In this document: one piece after another, positions 47,011 through 56,119 of the stretch
How positions within the stretch are numbered: position 1 is the first letter of the stretch
How the letters are laid out: every line of letters starts with the position of its first letter
NCBI GenBank assembly: GCA_900320185.1
Contig: ONRD01000002.1
Coordinates: forward strand, 90,241 to 154,240
Source of the DNA: an uncultured Bacteroidales bacterium
GTDB taxonomy: Bacteria > Bacteroidota > Bacteroidia > Bacteroidales > UBA932
Length of the DNA stretch: 64,000 nt
Reading direction: 5' to 3'
Program-made: the position numbers and the translations under genes
Notes under the pieces: model-generated
Seen by the model: the letters and a program-made list of their open reading frames with translations, nothing else
What the model was told of the DNA's origin: nothing
Database searches by the model: none

Positions 47011-47496
47011 TCAGTCCTTCGCCGCGTCGGTGATGAGGGCCTCCAGCTGCTCGCGGGGCATGGCGCCGTCCAGGCATATGAAGCTGGTCTCGGAGGCGTC
47101 GTGGGAGAGCATGATGAAGCTGTTCACTATTTTGTCGTCGCCTGCCGTGTACATCCGCATCACTTCGCCATTGTCCTTGGCCTCCATCAGGAGTTCGTAG
47201 TGGCCTTTCGTAACGAAACGGTTCACTTCGTCGGCCAGCTGGGCCGCAGCCTCGGATTTCGGAATGTTCAGGATGTAAAGGCCGCTGAGACTCTTGATGA
47301 TGGGGCCGAAGTTCACGGAACCGTCCTGCAGTTCCACATCGGGAATCTTGCCTATGAGGCGGAACATGGCAGGTGAGATGTACACGGCCTCGACGTCCGG
47401 GAGGTCGGAGTATTTGTTGTACAAGGAGCGCCCGTTCTGGGCGAGGGCGGAGACGCTGGCGAGGAGCATCAGCGCAAGGATATAGAACTTTTTCAT
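47011..47496 (-). CDS. DUF4252 protein (second copy of the sigma operon)
   Basis: 161 residues with a signal peptide (LMLLASVSALAQNG, cleavage near residue 20). The body has the DUF4252 layout, with the EAVYISPAMFRLIG strand and the GLYILNIPKS segment followed by GHYELLMEAKDNGEVMRMYTAGDDKIVNSFIML. DUF4252 is a Bacteroidota domain of unknown function found with sigma/anti-sigma genes. Its ATG overlaps the TGA of the membrane protein gene before it. It is the last gene of a four-gene operon. Confidence 0.85.
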   Translation of the reverse strand: MKKFYILALMLLASVSALAQNGRSLYNKYSDLPDVEAVYISPAMFRLIGKIPDVELQDGSVNFGPIIKSLSGLYILNIPKSEAAAQLADEVNRFVTKGHYELLMEAKDNGEVMRMYTAGDDKIVNSFIMLSHDASETSFICLDGAMPREQLEALITDAAKD

Positions 47497-47891
47497 TTCC
47501 AATAGCTTATTTTATCAATTCGAGTTTCTGCATCTTCGATTTTCCCGGCCCCGTAGGCGACGGTGCCGGAGATTTTGGCAAACACGGCTTCCACCTGGGC
47601 ATAAGCCTGATACGGATCGTCGAAAGTATCCTCCGGTTCCGGGTTCCGGTTCAGGCCGATGGCAACGATGGCTGCGAGCGCGGCGGCGATGCTGACGGCG
47701 GGGAGGATCCGGCGGGTGAAACGGCTTCCGGCCGATCCGGGCCTGGAGCCGGTTCCCTTCGATTCTTCAAGGCCGTTCAGGGCATCTTGCACCCTCCCGG
47801 AGAGTTCTTCCGGAACTGGAATCTTTTCGTCCAGCGAAATGCGCTCAAGGTCGGAGGCCCCGAGCCGGGATATTTCTTCAAACTTCTTCAT
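47493..47891 (-). CDS. single-pass membrane protein, probable anti-sigma factor
   Basis: 132 residues: an N-terminal ~60-residue cytoplasmic part (KKFEEISRLGASDLERISLDEKIPVPEELSGRVQDAL), one membrane helix (~61-79, ILPAVSIAAALAAIVAIGL) and a short periplasmic tail. This is the size and topology of small anti-sigma factors in Bacteroidota, and the gene overlaps the sigma gene by 14 bases. No zinc-binding HxxxCxxC motif is present. The assignment rests on context. Confidence 0.7.
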   Translation of the reverse strand: MKKFEEISRLGASDLERISLDEKIPVPEELSGRVQDALNGLEESKGTGSRPGSAGSRFTRRILPAVSIAAALAAIVAIGLNRNPEPEDTFDDPYQAYAQVEAVFAKISGTVAYGAGKIEDAETRIDKISYWK

Positions 47892-48357
47892 TTCGTTTCA
47901 ATTTTTTGCGGGCCAGGCTCACCTGGACACGGATGTTAAGGGGTGCAAGGCCGGTTGCGGCCGCGATCTCATCGTAGGACATGCCCTTCAGCAGGTGCAT
48001 TTTAAATAGTTTCCTCTGGCTTTCGGGGAGTTTCTCCATCTCTTGCAACAGAGTTCCCAGGGTTTCGCGTAGCATGAGCGTCTCGTCAGGCGGACGGTCC
48101 CCGGGGATGGTGTCCGTAAGGTCCTCGGTCGGTGTCAGCCGCCGGATCCGGTCGATGCACAGGTTCCGCATCAGCAGGGCTCCGTAGGCACCGGGATTCC
48201 GCACCAGGTCCAGCGCATCGCGCATCTTCCAGAGCTTTACGTACAGGTCCTGTACGGCGTCCAGGGCATCGGCCCGGTCTTCCAGCAGATAGAAGGCGAC
48301 GCGGTAAAAACGCTCCTGCAGAGGAATCCAGACGGTATGGAACCGAGCGTCGGTCAT
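47878..48357 (-). CDS. ECF-type RNA polymerase sigma factor
   Basis: 159 residues. Region 2 (~15-75: FYRVAFYLLEDRADALDAVQDLYVKLWKM, NPGAYGALLMRNLCIDRIR) and region 4 (~110-155: ESQRKLFKMHLLKGMSYDEIAAATGLAPLNIRVQVSLARKKLK with the helix-turn-helix) are both clear. The gene overlaps both neighbours (DUF4252 upstream by 4 bases, anti-sigma-like gene downstream by 14), so all four proteins are made together. The regulon is unknown; an envelope signal is likely because both DUF4252 proteins are exported. Confidence 0.93.
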   Translation of the reverse strand: MTDARFHTVWIPLQERFYRVAFYLLEDRADALDAVQDLYVKLWKMRDALDLVRNPGAYGALLMRNLCIDRIRRLTPTEDLTDTIPGDRPPDETLMLRETLGTLLQEMEKLPESQRKLFKMHLLKGMSYDEIAAATGLAPLNIRVQVSLARKKLKRNEEV

Positions 48358-48848
48358 TTCGAAGCCTTTTTCATGAGGGAGCCGACCTGGTCGGCCCGGA
48401 TGGATCCACGGACGCTGATGAGGGCGTCATCGGCCCGGATGATTATGTCTTCGATCCGGCTGCCGTCTTTGGAGGAGCGGCCGTAGATGGCGACTTTCTC
48501 GCCGCCGTCCTTGGCTTCCATCAGGATCTCCTCCCCGGCGAGGATCCGGTCCAGCCTGCGCAGGAATTCTTCCCGTTTTTCGGGCGCCGCTTCGGAGAAA
48601 TCAACCACGGTGAGGCGCTTGAGCCTCCGGAACAAGTCCAGGGCGGCGCGGTCTTCGGGGTCATCGGCCTCGGCGCGGGCCGCGGCCTTCAGCAGGAGCA
48701 TTGCGGGACCGCCCAGGTCCACGACGTCGAACCCTTCCGTCCTCTTGAAGGACGATACCAGCGAACGGAGTTTCCCGCCCGGGTTTCCGGCCCAGGCCTC
48801 GCCCACGAGGCAAAGGGCCATGCAAAGTGTAATCAGTATCCTTTTCAT
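48354..48848 (-). CDS. DUF4252 protein (first gene of the sigma operon)
   Basis: 164 residues from ATG 48848 with a signal peptide (ITLCMALCLVGEAWAG). The domain core reads SFKRTEGFDVVDLGGPAMLLLKAA and later EEILMEAKDGGEKVAIYGRSS, matching the downstream DUF4252 protein in order but not closely in sequence, so the pair are old duplicates. It precedes the sigma gene (ATGA overlap). Only 10 bases separate its start from a perfect hairpin, see 48859-48891. Confidence 0.85.
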   Translation of the reverse strand: MKRILITLCMALCLVGEAWAGNPGGKLRSLVSSFKRTEGFDVVDLGGPAMLLLKAAARAEADDPEDRAALDLFRRLKRLTVVDFSEAAPEKREEFLRRLDRILAGEEILMEAKDGGEKVAIYGRSSKDGSRIEDIIIRADDALISVRGSIRADQVGSLMKKASK

Positions 48849-48858
48849 AAACAAAACT

Positions 48859-48891
48859 CAGCCGGCTGCATACATAAGACGCAGCCGGCTG
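48859..48891 (-). terminator. hairpin between the OmpP1-like gene and the sigma operon
   Basis: A perfect 11-pair stem (GCAGCCGGCTG with CAGCCGGCTGC) around an 11-base loop, followed on the minus strand by AGTTTTGTTT and then directly by the ATG at 48848. It may terminate the OmpP1-like transcript or form the 5' leader of the sigma operon; a near-consensus TAACTTTT box lies just upstream. Confidence 0.65.
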
Positions 48892-48939
48892 GGAAAAGTT
48901 AAAATGATTTCCTGATTTGGCACCTATGGATAAACCAGG

Positions 48940-50622
48940 CTAGAACCTCCAGCCGAAAGTCGCAGTGATGTCGTAGCGCTCCCTCTTGTTGAGGATGAGC
49001 GGTGAAGCGACGTCGCTGAGGTAGTCTATGTAAGGTGATATGTACTCGTCGGACATCATCGTCAACCTGGCGGCCAGGTCTGCGAAGAAGGAGCCCTTAG
49101 AATAGTATCCGATACCGACGGAGAAGGAGTCCATCCTGTCTTTCAGGGTGGTCTTTATGGTTCCGTTGTATTCATATTCAGGGATGGTGGTGAAGTTGTA
49201 CCCTGCGCGGACCGCGAACTCCGGGATGGGCTTGAACTCGGCACCGAGCCTGACCATGTGGGACTTGCCCATGCAGTCGCGGATTTCGCTGTTGAGATTG
49301 TCGAAGTTGGTGTTCCAGTCGACATCGTTGCGGAATTTCATCGCGCTGTAGTCAGTCATCTCGTAGTCTGCGCTCAGCATACCCATTCCCATGAAGGTGA
49401 ATGCGACTCCGGCGTTGACCCTGTAAGGAGTGATCAGCCTGTAGGCGAATTCCCCTTCGGGAGAACTTGCATTGGCGTTGTACTTGACGTCGGTGTAGTT
49501 CACATCGACCGCGTGGCGCCAGATCTCGTTGACGTTCATTACGGTAGGAGTCTGGATGGCAGCACCGATCCTCACACCGTCGGCGGGGATGGCTATGAAT
49601 CCGAACTTGCCGTAGACTCCCGAACCTTCGGCTGAATAGGAGTAGCGGGAACGGTAGTCGCTCCAGTAGGTCGAAGCGTCTGAATATTCAATGAGGAAGT
49701 CGGCAGGGTCCTGTGCGGCCTCCTTGAAATACTCGTCATAGTCGTAGCTGATGTTCGCGAGCCCGAGGTTGGCTCCCAGGTAGAGGCGGTTGTTGATGTT
49801 GAAGCCGACGTTGAACAAGGCGTCGTACTTGCCTCCGGTGACTTTCCGGCCGTAGGCCTGGTTTACGGGTCCTGCGAGGTAGATGTCATAGATATGGTTG
49901 CCGTCGGCATCCACTCCTTCGGTCTGCTGGAAACCTTCCGTGGCCGCGATGTAGCGCCAGTAGTAGCTGGGGTCGTTGACGTCGCCGTAGTTGGCGATGG
50001 AACCGGCCTGGGCGTTGACTATCGAGTTCCAGGGGATGTCGGTGTTGTAGTAGGCATAGTCCCATTGGTCTATGTCCTTCCCGGAAAGATCCATGTAGCC
50101 GTTCATCACGTCGATGTCGAAGCCGTCTGCGCCGACTGCCATCGCGCTGAGGTAGCTGGTCTTGTCGTTCGCCCCTCCGGCCATCATCTGGCCTGTGAAA
50201 TTATTGGTCCCGTTGACGAGGAATCCGAAAGTCACGCTGAGAAGGCCGCTCCTGTTGCCCGTGGGCATGTTCAGGGTGGCTCCTACGTTAGGCATGGTGA
50301 AACGGGTGAGGTTCCTGGCCTGGGAGTTGATGAAGTGGTCCTGGCCGCCTGTGGGGTAGGCGCTGTACGAAGAGTTCATCGAACTGATGGTCAGGTTGGG
50401 AGTTATGGTGAACTGCGAGAAGTTGTACACGGCTGACCCGGCAGGATTGATCCCGATGGAACCAAGGTCTCCTCCGACGGCTGTCATGGCATTGCCCATT
50501 CCTATGGACCTTGCGGTACCATAGTAATTGTTCTGGCTGAAAGTCAGCCCGTCGTACATCGTCTGTGCTCCGGCGCCTGTTGCGGCAAGAGTGCAGAATA
50601 TTGCGATAATAGTCCTTTTCAT
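48940..50622 (-). CDS. OmpP1/FadL-family outer membrane transporter
   Basis: 560 residues, signal peptide to about residue 19 (AATGAGAQT). The family signature YGTARSIGMGNAMTAVGGDLGSIGINPAGSA is at residues ~34-64, the plug-like N-terminus of FadL-type barrels; the rest alternates short amphipathic strands and ends with a C-terminal aromatic (TATFGWRF), the mark of BAM-inserted barrels. FadL/OmpP1 proteins move hydrophobic compounds across the outer membrane. The substrate here is unknown. No obvious promoter is seen upstream of 50622. Confidence 0.88.
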   Translation of the reverse strand: MKRTIIAIFCTLAATGAGAQTMYDGLTFSQNNYYGTARSIGMGNAMTAVGGDLGSIGINPAGSAVYNFSQFTITPNLTISSMNSSYSAYPTGGQDHFINSQARNLTRFTMPNVGATLNMPTGNRSGLLSVTFGFLVNGTNNFTGQMMAGGANDKTSYLSAMAVGADGFDIDVMNGYMDLSGKDIDQWDYAYYNTDIPWNSIVNAQAGSIANYGDVNDPSYYWRYIAATEGFQQTEGVDADGNHIYDIYLAGPVNQAYGRKVTGGKYDALFNVGFNINNRLYLGANLGLANISYDYDEYFKEAAQDPADFLIEYSDASTYWSDYRSRYSYSAEGSGVYGKFGFIAIPADGVRIGAAIQTPTVMNVNEIWRHAVDVNYTDVKYNANASSPEGEFAYRLITPYRVNAGVAFTFMGMGMLSADYEMTDYSAMKFRNDVDWNTNFDNLNSEIRDCMGKSHMVRLGAEFKPIPEFAVRAGYNFTTIPEYEYNGTIKTTLKDRMDSFSVGIGYYSKGSFFADLAARLTMMSDEYISPYIDYLSDVASPLILNKRERYDITATFGWRF

Positions 50623-50703
50623 TGCAAGTTGTATTTTATAGTTGAAGCCAGGTTTCGTTAACGATTATGATTGGCAGGAAGGTGCCCGGAGGCACCCTTG
50701 GGC

Positions 50704-52005
50704 TTACCTGCGGCCACCTCCGCCGCCACCTCTGGAACCACCGCCGGAAGATCCGCCGCTGGAATGGCTGCCACCGCTGGACGAACCGCCGCCGGAGTAG
50801 CCGCCTGAACTCCTGGAAGAACTGCCGGAAGAGTAGCTGCCGGAGCTGGATGACCTGGAGTAGCTGCCGGAACTTGAAGACCTGTAGCTACCGCTGTTGG
50901 ACCTGGAGGAGGAACTGACCGACGAACTGCTGCCGCCGTTGGACCTGGAAGATGTCGAGGGCCTGCTGTAAGTGGTTCCCGCAGCAGTCGAACGGCTGGA
51001 TGAACCGGTGCTCCTTGCGGAGGAACTCCTTACTGTGGAGGAGGTTCCGGCGGTAACTCCCGAATTGGAGCGGGATGCCGTCTGGCCCTGCCTCCGGGCT
51101 ACGCTGGATGCAGATGTCCTGTTGGAGGAAGAGACTGCGCTGGACCTTGAAGCCCTTGCGGTCGATGACGACCTGGTGGCAGATGTCCGTGAGGCGGCTC
51201 CTGCCCTGTCGCGTACGGTGGAAGAACTCCTTGTGCCGGCAGACCTTGAGACGGCGCCGATGCCGCTCCTGCGTGCCGAACCTGTAGTGGTGTTGCGGGC
51301 TACATGCACCCTGTCGTTCCCGAAGCCGAACGCTCCGTGCCCGAAGTGGTGGTGTGCTCCGCCGTACCAGCCGCCGTACCATCCGCTATGCCACGGGCTG
51401 TACCATCCGCCGTAGTACCAAGGGTCGTAGAACCAAGGGTCATACCAACCTCCGTAATACCAGGGATCGTAGTACCAGTGGCTGTACCAACCACCGTACC
51501 ATCCGCCGTAGTACCAGGGGTCGTAGTACCACGGGCTGTGCCAGCCGTAGTAGCCGTAGCGCCACGGGCTGTACCATCCGCCGTAGTACCAGGGATTGTA
51601 GCCCCAGGAATAGAAAGGAGAGCCCCAGCCGTACCACGAAGCCGAGTACCATGGCTGATAGGCCGCCCAGGTGTTCCATCCGTCGTTGTCGTAGAGGAAC
51701 ACTGAAGTCAGGCTGTCCTTCTTGTTGAAATCTATTCTGGCTACCTTGTCCTGAGGGATGAACAGGGTGTCGACTTTCTCTCCGCTCTTCATGAAGATGG
51801 GTGAGTTTTTCGTCTTGGCCACAAGATAATCGGTCTCTTCCATGTCGCTGGAAGCTACGACCGCTTCGCCGTTTGAAGTTTTAGGGGTATAGTAGATCCC
51901 GTCTTGAAACCTCTGGTCGGAGGAGTCAATAGCGTACTGCGCTGCTGAACCGCACGAAGTCAGTGCCAGAAGCGCCGAGATAAAGATTGTTGTGCGTGTT
52001 TTCAT
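50704..52005 (-). CDS. lipoprotein with Trp/Tyr/Gly-rich and Ser/Arg-rich low-complexity regions
   Basis: 433 residues from ATG 52005 with a lipoprotein signal (LLALTSCGSAA, Cys ~18). Residues ~20-110 are a normal domain (IYYTPKTSNGEAVVASSD, VDTLFIPQDKVARIDFNKKD). Residues ~115-215 are imperfect repeats of DPWYYGGWY-type units with about ten copies of PW-Y and GGWY. The rest (~220-433) is Ser/Thr/Arg/Gly-rich and ends in Gly-Gly-Gly-Arg-Arg. Such proteins occur in Bacteroidota as surface lipoproteins of unknown role; the aromatic block suggests a sticky or matrix-forming surface and the basic tail may bind nucleic acid or glycans. Extending the frame to 52119 would add 38 residues without family support. 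Confidence 0.75.
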   Translation of the reverse strand: MKTRTTIFISALLALTSCGSAAQYAIDSSDQRFQDGIYYTPKTSNGEAVVASSDMEETDYLVAKTKNSPIFMKSGEKVDTLFIPQDKVARIDFNKKDSLTSVFLYDNDGWNTWAAYQPWYSASWYGWGSPFYSWGYNPWYYGGWYSPWRYGYYGWHSPWYYDPWYYGGWYGGWYSHWYYDPWYYGGWYDPWFYDPWYYGGWYSPWHSGWYGGWYGGAHHHFGHGAFGFGNDRVHVARNTTTGSARRSGIGAVSRSAGTRSSSTVRDRAGAASRTSATRSSSTARASRSSAVSSSNRTSASSVARRQGQTASRSNSGVTAGTSSTVRSSSARSTGSSSRSTAAGTTYSRPSTSSRSNGGSSSSVSSSSRSNSGSYRSSSSGSYSRSSSSGSYSSGSSSRSSGGYSGGGSSSGGSHSSGGSSGGGSRGGGGGGRR

Positions 52006-52160
52006 TACTGAATCTCCTATAAATTGACAATTAATTCGTAACTTCGCACCATAAAAAGAGGTGCAGGGTCTTATGTTTCTCCGGTAAACAAAATCCATAC
52101 CGAATGAAATCTTGCACAATTATAAGAATAATCGGGTTAAAAAAGAAATTTGAAAGCTAT

Positions 52161-53639
52161 ATGGCAAAAGAAGTGACAAAAAGGTCGGAGAATTATTCTC
52201 AGTGGTATAATGATTTGGTAATCAAGGCGGATCTCGCCGAGCAGTCTCCGGTAAGGGGATGCATGGTGATCAAGCCCTACGGCTATGCGATCTGGGAGAA
52301 GATGCAGTCTGCCCTTGACAGGATGTTCAAGGAAACCGGTGCGGTCAATGCCTATTTCCCCCTGTTCATCCCCAAATCGTTCTTCAGCAGGGAGGCGGAG
52401 CATGTCGCAGGGTTCGCGAAGGAATGCGCGGTAGTCACCCATCACAGGCTCATGAACGATCCTGCCGGCAAGGGCGTCGTCGTGGACCCTGAAGCCAGGC
52501 TGGAGGAAGAGCTGATCGTCAGGCCGACCTCCGAAACCATCATCTGGAGCACCTACAAGAACTGGATCACTTCATGGAGGGACCTGCCCATCATGTGCAA
52601 TCAGTGGTGCAACGTCGTGCGCTGGGAGATGCGTACCAGGCTGTTCCTCCGTACCGCAGAGTTCCTCTGGCAGGAGGGTCACACCGCCCATGCCACGGCC
52701 GAGGAGGCCATCGAGGAGGCCAGGAGAATGGTCGGAGTCTACGCCAAGTTCGCCCGTGAATACATGGCTTTGCCTGTCATCGTAGGCCACAAGAGCCCAA
52801 ACGAAAGGTTCGCCGGTGCCCTTGATACCCTTACCATCGAGGCCATGATGCAGGACGGGAAGGCCTTGCAGGCAGGGACGTCCCATTTCCTCGGCCAGAA
52901 CTTCGCAAAGTCCTTCGATGTTCAGTTTACCGACAAGGAAGGCGCCCAGCAGTACGTGTGGGCTACCTCGTGGGGTGTGTCCACCAGGCTCATGGGGGCC
53001 TTGATAATGGCACATGGCGACGACAACGGACTTGTCCTTCCTCCCGCACTGGCCCCTATCCAGGTCGTGATGGTCCCCATCTACAAGACAGGGGAAGAGC
53101 ATGACATGATACTTGACAGGATGCATGCCCTCAAGCAGGCCCTTGAAGCCGAAGGACACACCGTGAAGATCGACGACCGGGATACGCTCCGCCCCGGATT
53201 CAAGTTCGCGGAGTGGGAACTCAAAGGAGTGCCCGTGCGCCTGGCGATGGGACCCCGGGACATCCAGAACGGCACCGTCGAGGTCCACAGGAGGGATACC
53301 CTCGAGAAGCAGACCGTGCCGATGGAGGGCCTCGAGAAGTCCATTGCAGCCCTGCTCGACGATATCCAGCGGAACATTTATGACAAGGCTTTGAGCTTCA
53401 GGGCCTCCAATGTGGAGAAGTGCGACAGCTGGGACGAGTTCAAGGAGAAGATCGGCACAGGCAAGTTCCTTCTCTGCCACTGGGACGGAACGCAGGAGAC
53501 CGAGCAGAAGATCAAGGACGAGACCAAGGCTACCATCAGGTGCATCCCGGTGGACAGTTTCGTCTGCGAGGAAGAAGGGAAGGACATCTATTCTGGCAAG
53601 CCTTCGAAGCAGAGGGTTGTCTTCGCGATATCGTATTAA
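52161..53639 (+). CDS. proS: proline--tRNA ligase
   Basis: 492 residues from ATG 52161. The short archaeal/eukaryote-like ProRS form used by Bacteroidota: class II motif [16 protein letters not shown], the [15 protein letters not shown] segment, [14 protein letters not shown], an anticodon-binding domain, and the C-terminal zinc-like region ending [10 protein letters not shown]. No editing INS domain is visible. It charges tRNA-Pro. The upstream region to 52104 is open but not family-like. Divergent from the lipoprotein gene; followed by a DUF3078 gene after 18 bases. Confidence 0.95.
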   Translation: MAKEVTKRSENYSQWYNDLVIKADLAEQSPVRGCMVIKPYGYAIWEKMQSALDRMFKETGAVNAYFPLFIPKSFFSREAEHVAGFAKECAVVTHHRLMNDPAGKGVVVDPEARLEEELIVRPTSETIIWSTYKNWITSWRDLPIMCNQWCNVVRWEMRTRLFLRTAEFLWQEGHTAHATAEEAIEEARRMVGVYAKFAREYMALPVIVGHKSPNERFAGALDTLTIEAMMQDGKALQAGTSHFLGQNFAKSFDVQFTDKEGAQQYVWATSWGVSTRLMGALIMAHGDDNGLVLPPALAPIQVVMVPIYKTGEEHDMILDRMHALKQALEAEGHTVKIDDRDTLRPGFKFAEWELKGVPVRLAMGPRDIQNGTVEVHRRDTLEKQTVPMEGLEKSIAALLDDIQRNIYDKALSFRASNVEKCDSWDEFKEKIGTGKFLLCHWDGTQETEQKIKDETKATIRCIPVDSFVCEEEGKDIYSGKPSKQRVVFAISY

Positions 53640-53657
53640 CAATTAAAAGACAGAACC

Positions 53658-54779
53658 ATGACCGGAAGAATATTCAAGGCAGTCCTGGCCTGCGCGCTGG
53701 TTTTTTCATCAGCAGCACTGAACGCCCAGGACGACAAGACCAGGAAAGACGCGCAGACAGCGGCCGCTGAGGCTGCCAAGGCACTTTCCGAGACTCCCGA
53801 GGCCAAGGCCGCTCCTCCCAAACCGGTGTATTGGACCAAGAACCTCAAGACCGACCTCAAGTTCAGCCAGCAGAATTTCACCAACTGGGCGACCGGAGGT
53901 ATCAACAACGTCACCCTCGCTTCCTACATTGTAGCCAATGCCAACTATGCGAAGGGGAAGAGATTCTGGAACAACAACATACAGCTTGACTACGGTTTCA
54001 TCTACCAGGACAGCGACAAGTCCGCTCCTCCCTTCATCCAGAAGAGTACCGACCGTATGTACCTTGAGAGCAAGTACGGCAAGAAGATTTCCGACAAGTT
54101 GAACCTTTCGGCCAAGTTCGACCTGCTTTCCCAGTTCACCGACACCTACACCTACGCCGTGCCGAGGAACTATTCCGGGGACAGTCCTTCGAAACAGGAC
54201 TGGCTTGATTCCAGGTCCTTGAAATCCGGGCTCTTCTCTCCGGCGTACGTCCATGTCGGAATCGGTATCGACTGGATCCCCAACACAGCCAACAGATGGT
54301 TGACCGTCAACTTCCAGCCGCTCACCGGAGGTTTCACGATCGTCCGTGACCGGTCCCTGAGGAGGGGCTACGGGATGCACCGCAAGAAGGCTTTCAAGGA
54401 TGAGACGCTTTACCCTTACGCCGACCCTTCCACCGACGGGCGCTATTTCAGGCCTGCAAGGTTCGAGCTCGGTGCCCAGCTTACTGCCGACCTGGCGGCG
54501 AAGATCAACGACAATCTCTCCTACACGTCGCAGCTCATCCTCTTCTCCAACTACCTGGACAAGCCCCAGAATGTGAGGGTCAACTGGGTCAACCGTATCA
54601 ACTGGGCCCTTTCCAAGCATTTCTCCCTCTCCCTGACCACCTTCACCGTCTACGACGACAAGGTCATGATCAGGCAGGACAGCGACATCGAAAAGTACCC
54701 CAACGGCAAGCAGAGGGTGCAGTTCCAGGAAAGCTTCGGACTCGGATTCACGTATTCCTTCCCCCTCCCCAAGAAGTAG
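53658..54779 (+). CDS. DUF3078 family outer-membrane-like protein
   Basis: 373 residues with a signal peptide (LVFSSAALNAQD). After an Ala/Lys-rich stretch the WTKNLKTDLKFSQQNFTNWATGGINNVTLASYIVANANY opening is typical of DUF3078, a Bacteroidota family predicted to form an outer-membrane beta-barrel; many alternating strands follow and the protein ends near an aromatic (FTYSFPLPKK). Function unknown. It lies between proS and tilS with 18- and 14-base gaps, probably co-transcribed by position rather than by function. Confidence 0.85.
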   Translation: MTGRIFKAVLACALVFSSAALNAQDDKTRKDAQTAAAEAAKALSETPEAKAAPPKPVYWTKNLKTDLKFSQQNFTNWATGGINNVTLASYIVANANYAKGKRFWNNNIQLDYGFIYQDSDKSAPPFIQKSTDRMYLESKYGKKISDKLNLSAKFDLLSQFTDTYTYAVPRNYSGDSPSKQDWLDSRSLKSGLFSPAYVHVGIGIDWIPNTANRWLTVNFQPLTGGFTIVRDRSLRRGYGMHRKKAFKDETLYPYADPSTDGRYFRPARFELGAQLTADLAAKINDNLSYTSQLILFSNYLDKPQNVRVNWVNRINWALSKHFSLSLTTFTVYDDKVMIRQDSDIEKYPNGKQRVQFQESFGLGFTYSFPLPKK

Positions 54780-54793
54780 GGCGGCCGTAAAGG

Positions 54794-56119
54794 ATGCAGT
54801 CGCGTTTCGACGAAATACTCGCCTCCATCTTGCCTGAACGGCCTGTCCTGCTGGCCGTAAGCGGGGGAGTGGACTCCATGGTCATGGCGGACTTGTTCAT
54901 GGGCAGCCCGCTGTCCGGCCGTTTCGAAGTGGCGCACTGCAATTTCCATCTCAGAGGGGAGGAGAGCGACTCGGATGAGGCTTTCGTCAGGGACTGGTGT
55001 GAAGCGAACGGCGTCGGCTTCATCAAAAAAGACTTCCGCACCCGTGAATATTCACTTTCCAGGGGAGTAAGCCTGGAGATGGCTGCCCGTGAACTGAGGT
55101 ACTCCTGGTTCGAGGAAGTCTGCCGGAAGCGCGGTTTCGGGGCGGTCGCCGTCGCCCACAATTCCCTCGACAACGCAGAGACCCTGATGCTCAATCTCCT
55201 GCGCGGGACCGGGTTGAAGGGGGCCTGTGGAATGAAACAGGTCTCCAGCCTCAATGGAAGCGACGATCTCTTCCTGCTCCGCCCCCTGCTTGGTTTCTCC
55301 AGGGACGAGATCCGGGAATATGCCGTCTCGCGCGGCTTGAAGTGGCGTGAGGACAGCACCAACAAGGATACTACCTTCAAGCGCAATCTCCTGAGGAACA
55401 ATGTGTTCCCTTTGTTTGCCCAGATCAATCCATCCTTCGTCCGCACCCTGGCCCAGGATATGGAGCGTTTCTCCCAGGTACAGTCGCTTGCTGACGATTT
55501 CGTGGCTGAGGAAACTCCTCGGGTGCTGAAGGGGAAGTATCGTCTGGATTTAGGGGCATTGCTTGGCAACAGGCATTGGAAATACCTGCTGTTCAGGATT
55601 ATGGAATCTTATGGCTTCGCTCCGCAGACGATACGCGAGCTGACTTCGTGCCTGGAGGCGGGCGACTCCGCCGGAGGGAAGCGGTTCATTTCCGGAGACC
55701 TGGTGGCCGTGACTTCCGGTTCGGAGATAGTGATCGCCCGGCTTGCCGCAAGTCACGGGAGCCTCACCGTGGACGGCCCTGGTGAATATTCCCTGGACGG
55801 AACGGTTTTTTCGGTCAGGGAAGTCACGGCTTCGGCCCTCAAGCAGAAGACCGGGACAACTTTGATGGCCATCGGCTTTCCCTTTACCGTCAGGCACTGG
55901 CAGGACGGCGACTGGATGCAGCCGCTCGGGATGCGGGGGCGCAGGAAGAAACTGAGCGACATGTTCACTGACCTGAAGTTCAGTCTTCCCGACAAGGAAA
56001 GAGCCCTCGTCGTCGCAGACGAAGGCTCCCATGTGCTTTCACTCCTGGGCTACAGGATTGACGAGTCCGTCAAGGCCGAACAGGGCCGGAAGTGCATTCT
56101 TGTGGATATTACCGGATAG
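54794..56119 (+). CDS. tilS: tRNA(Ile)-lysidine synthase
   Basis: 441 residues. The PP-loop AVSGGVDSMVMADLF is at residues 21-35 (S23-G-G-V-D-S28), followed by HCNFHLRGEESDSDEAFV and, near 118, AVAHNSLDNAETLMLNLLRGTGLKG. The enzyme makes lysidine at C34 of tRNA-Ile so it reads AUA. A C-terminal TilS domain of ~150 residues (QDGDWMQPLGMRGRRKKLSDMFTDLK) is present. The first 11 bases of the opposite sppA gene's 3' end overlap its end. Confidence 0.95.
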   Translation: MQSRFDEILASILPERPVLLAVSGGVDSMVMADLFMGSPLSGRFEVAHCNFHLRGEESDSDEAFVRDWCEANGVGFIKKDFRTREYSLSRGVSLEMAARELRYSWFEEVCRKRGFGAVAVAHNSLDNAETLMLNLLRGTGLKGACGMKQVSSLNGSDDLFLLRPLLGFSRDEIREYAVSRGLKWREDSTNKDTTFKRNLLRNNVFPLFAQINPSFVRTLAQDMERFSQVQSLADDFVAEETPRVLKGKYRLDLGALLGNRHWKYLLFRIMESYGFAPQTIRELTSCLEAGDSAGGKRFISGDLVAVTSGSEIVIARLAASHGSLTVDGPGEYSLDGTVFSVREVTASALKQKTGTTLMAIGFPFTVRHWQDGDWMQPLGMRGRRKKLSDMFTDLKFSLPDKERALVVADEGSHVLSLLGYRIDESVKAEQGRKCILVDITG

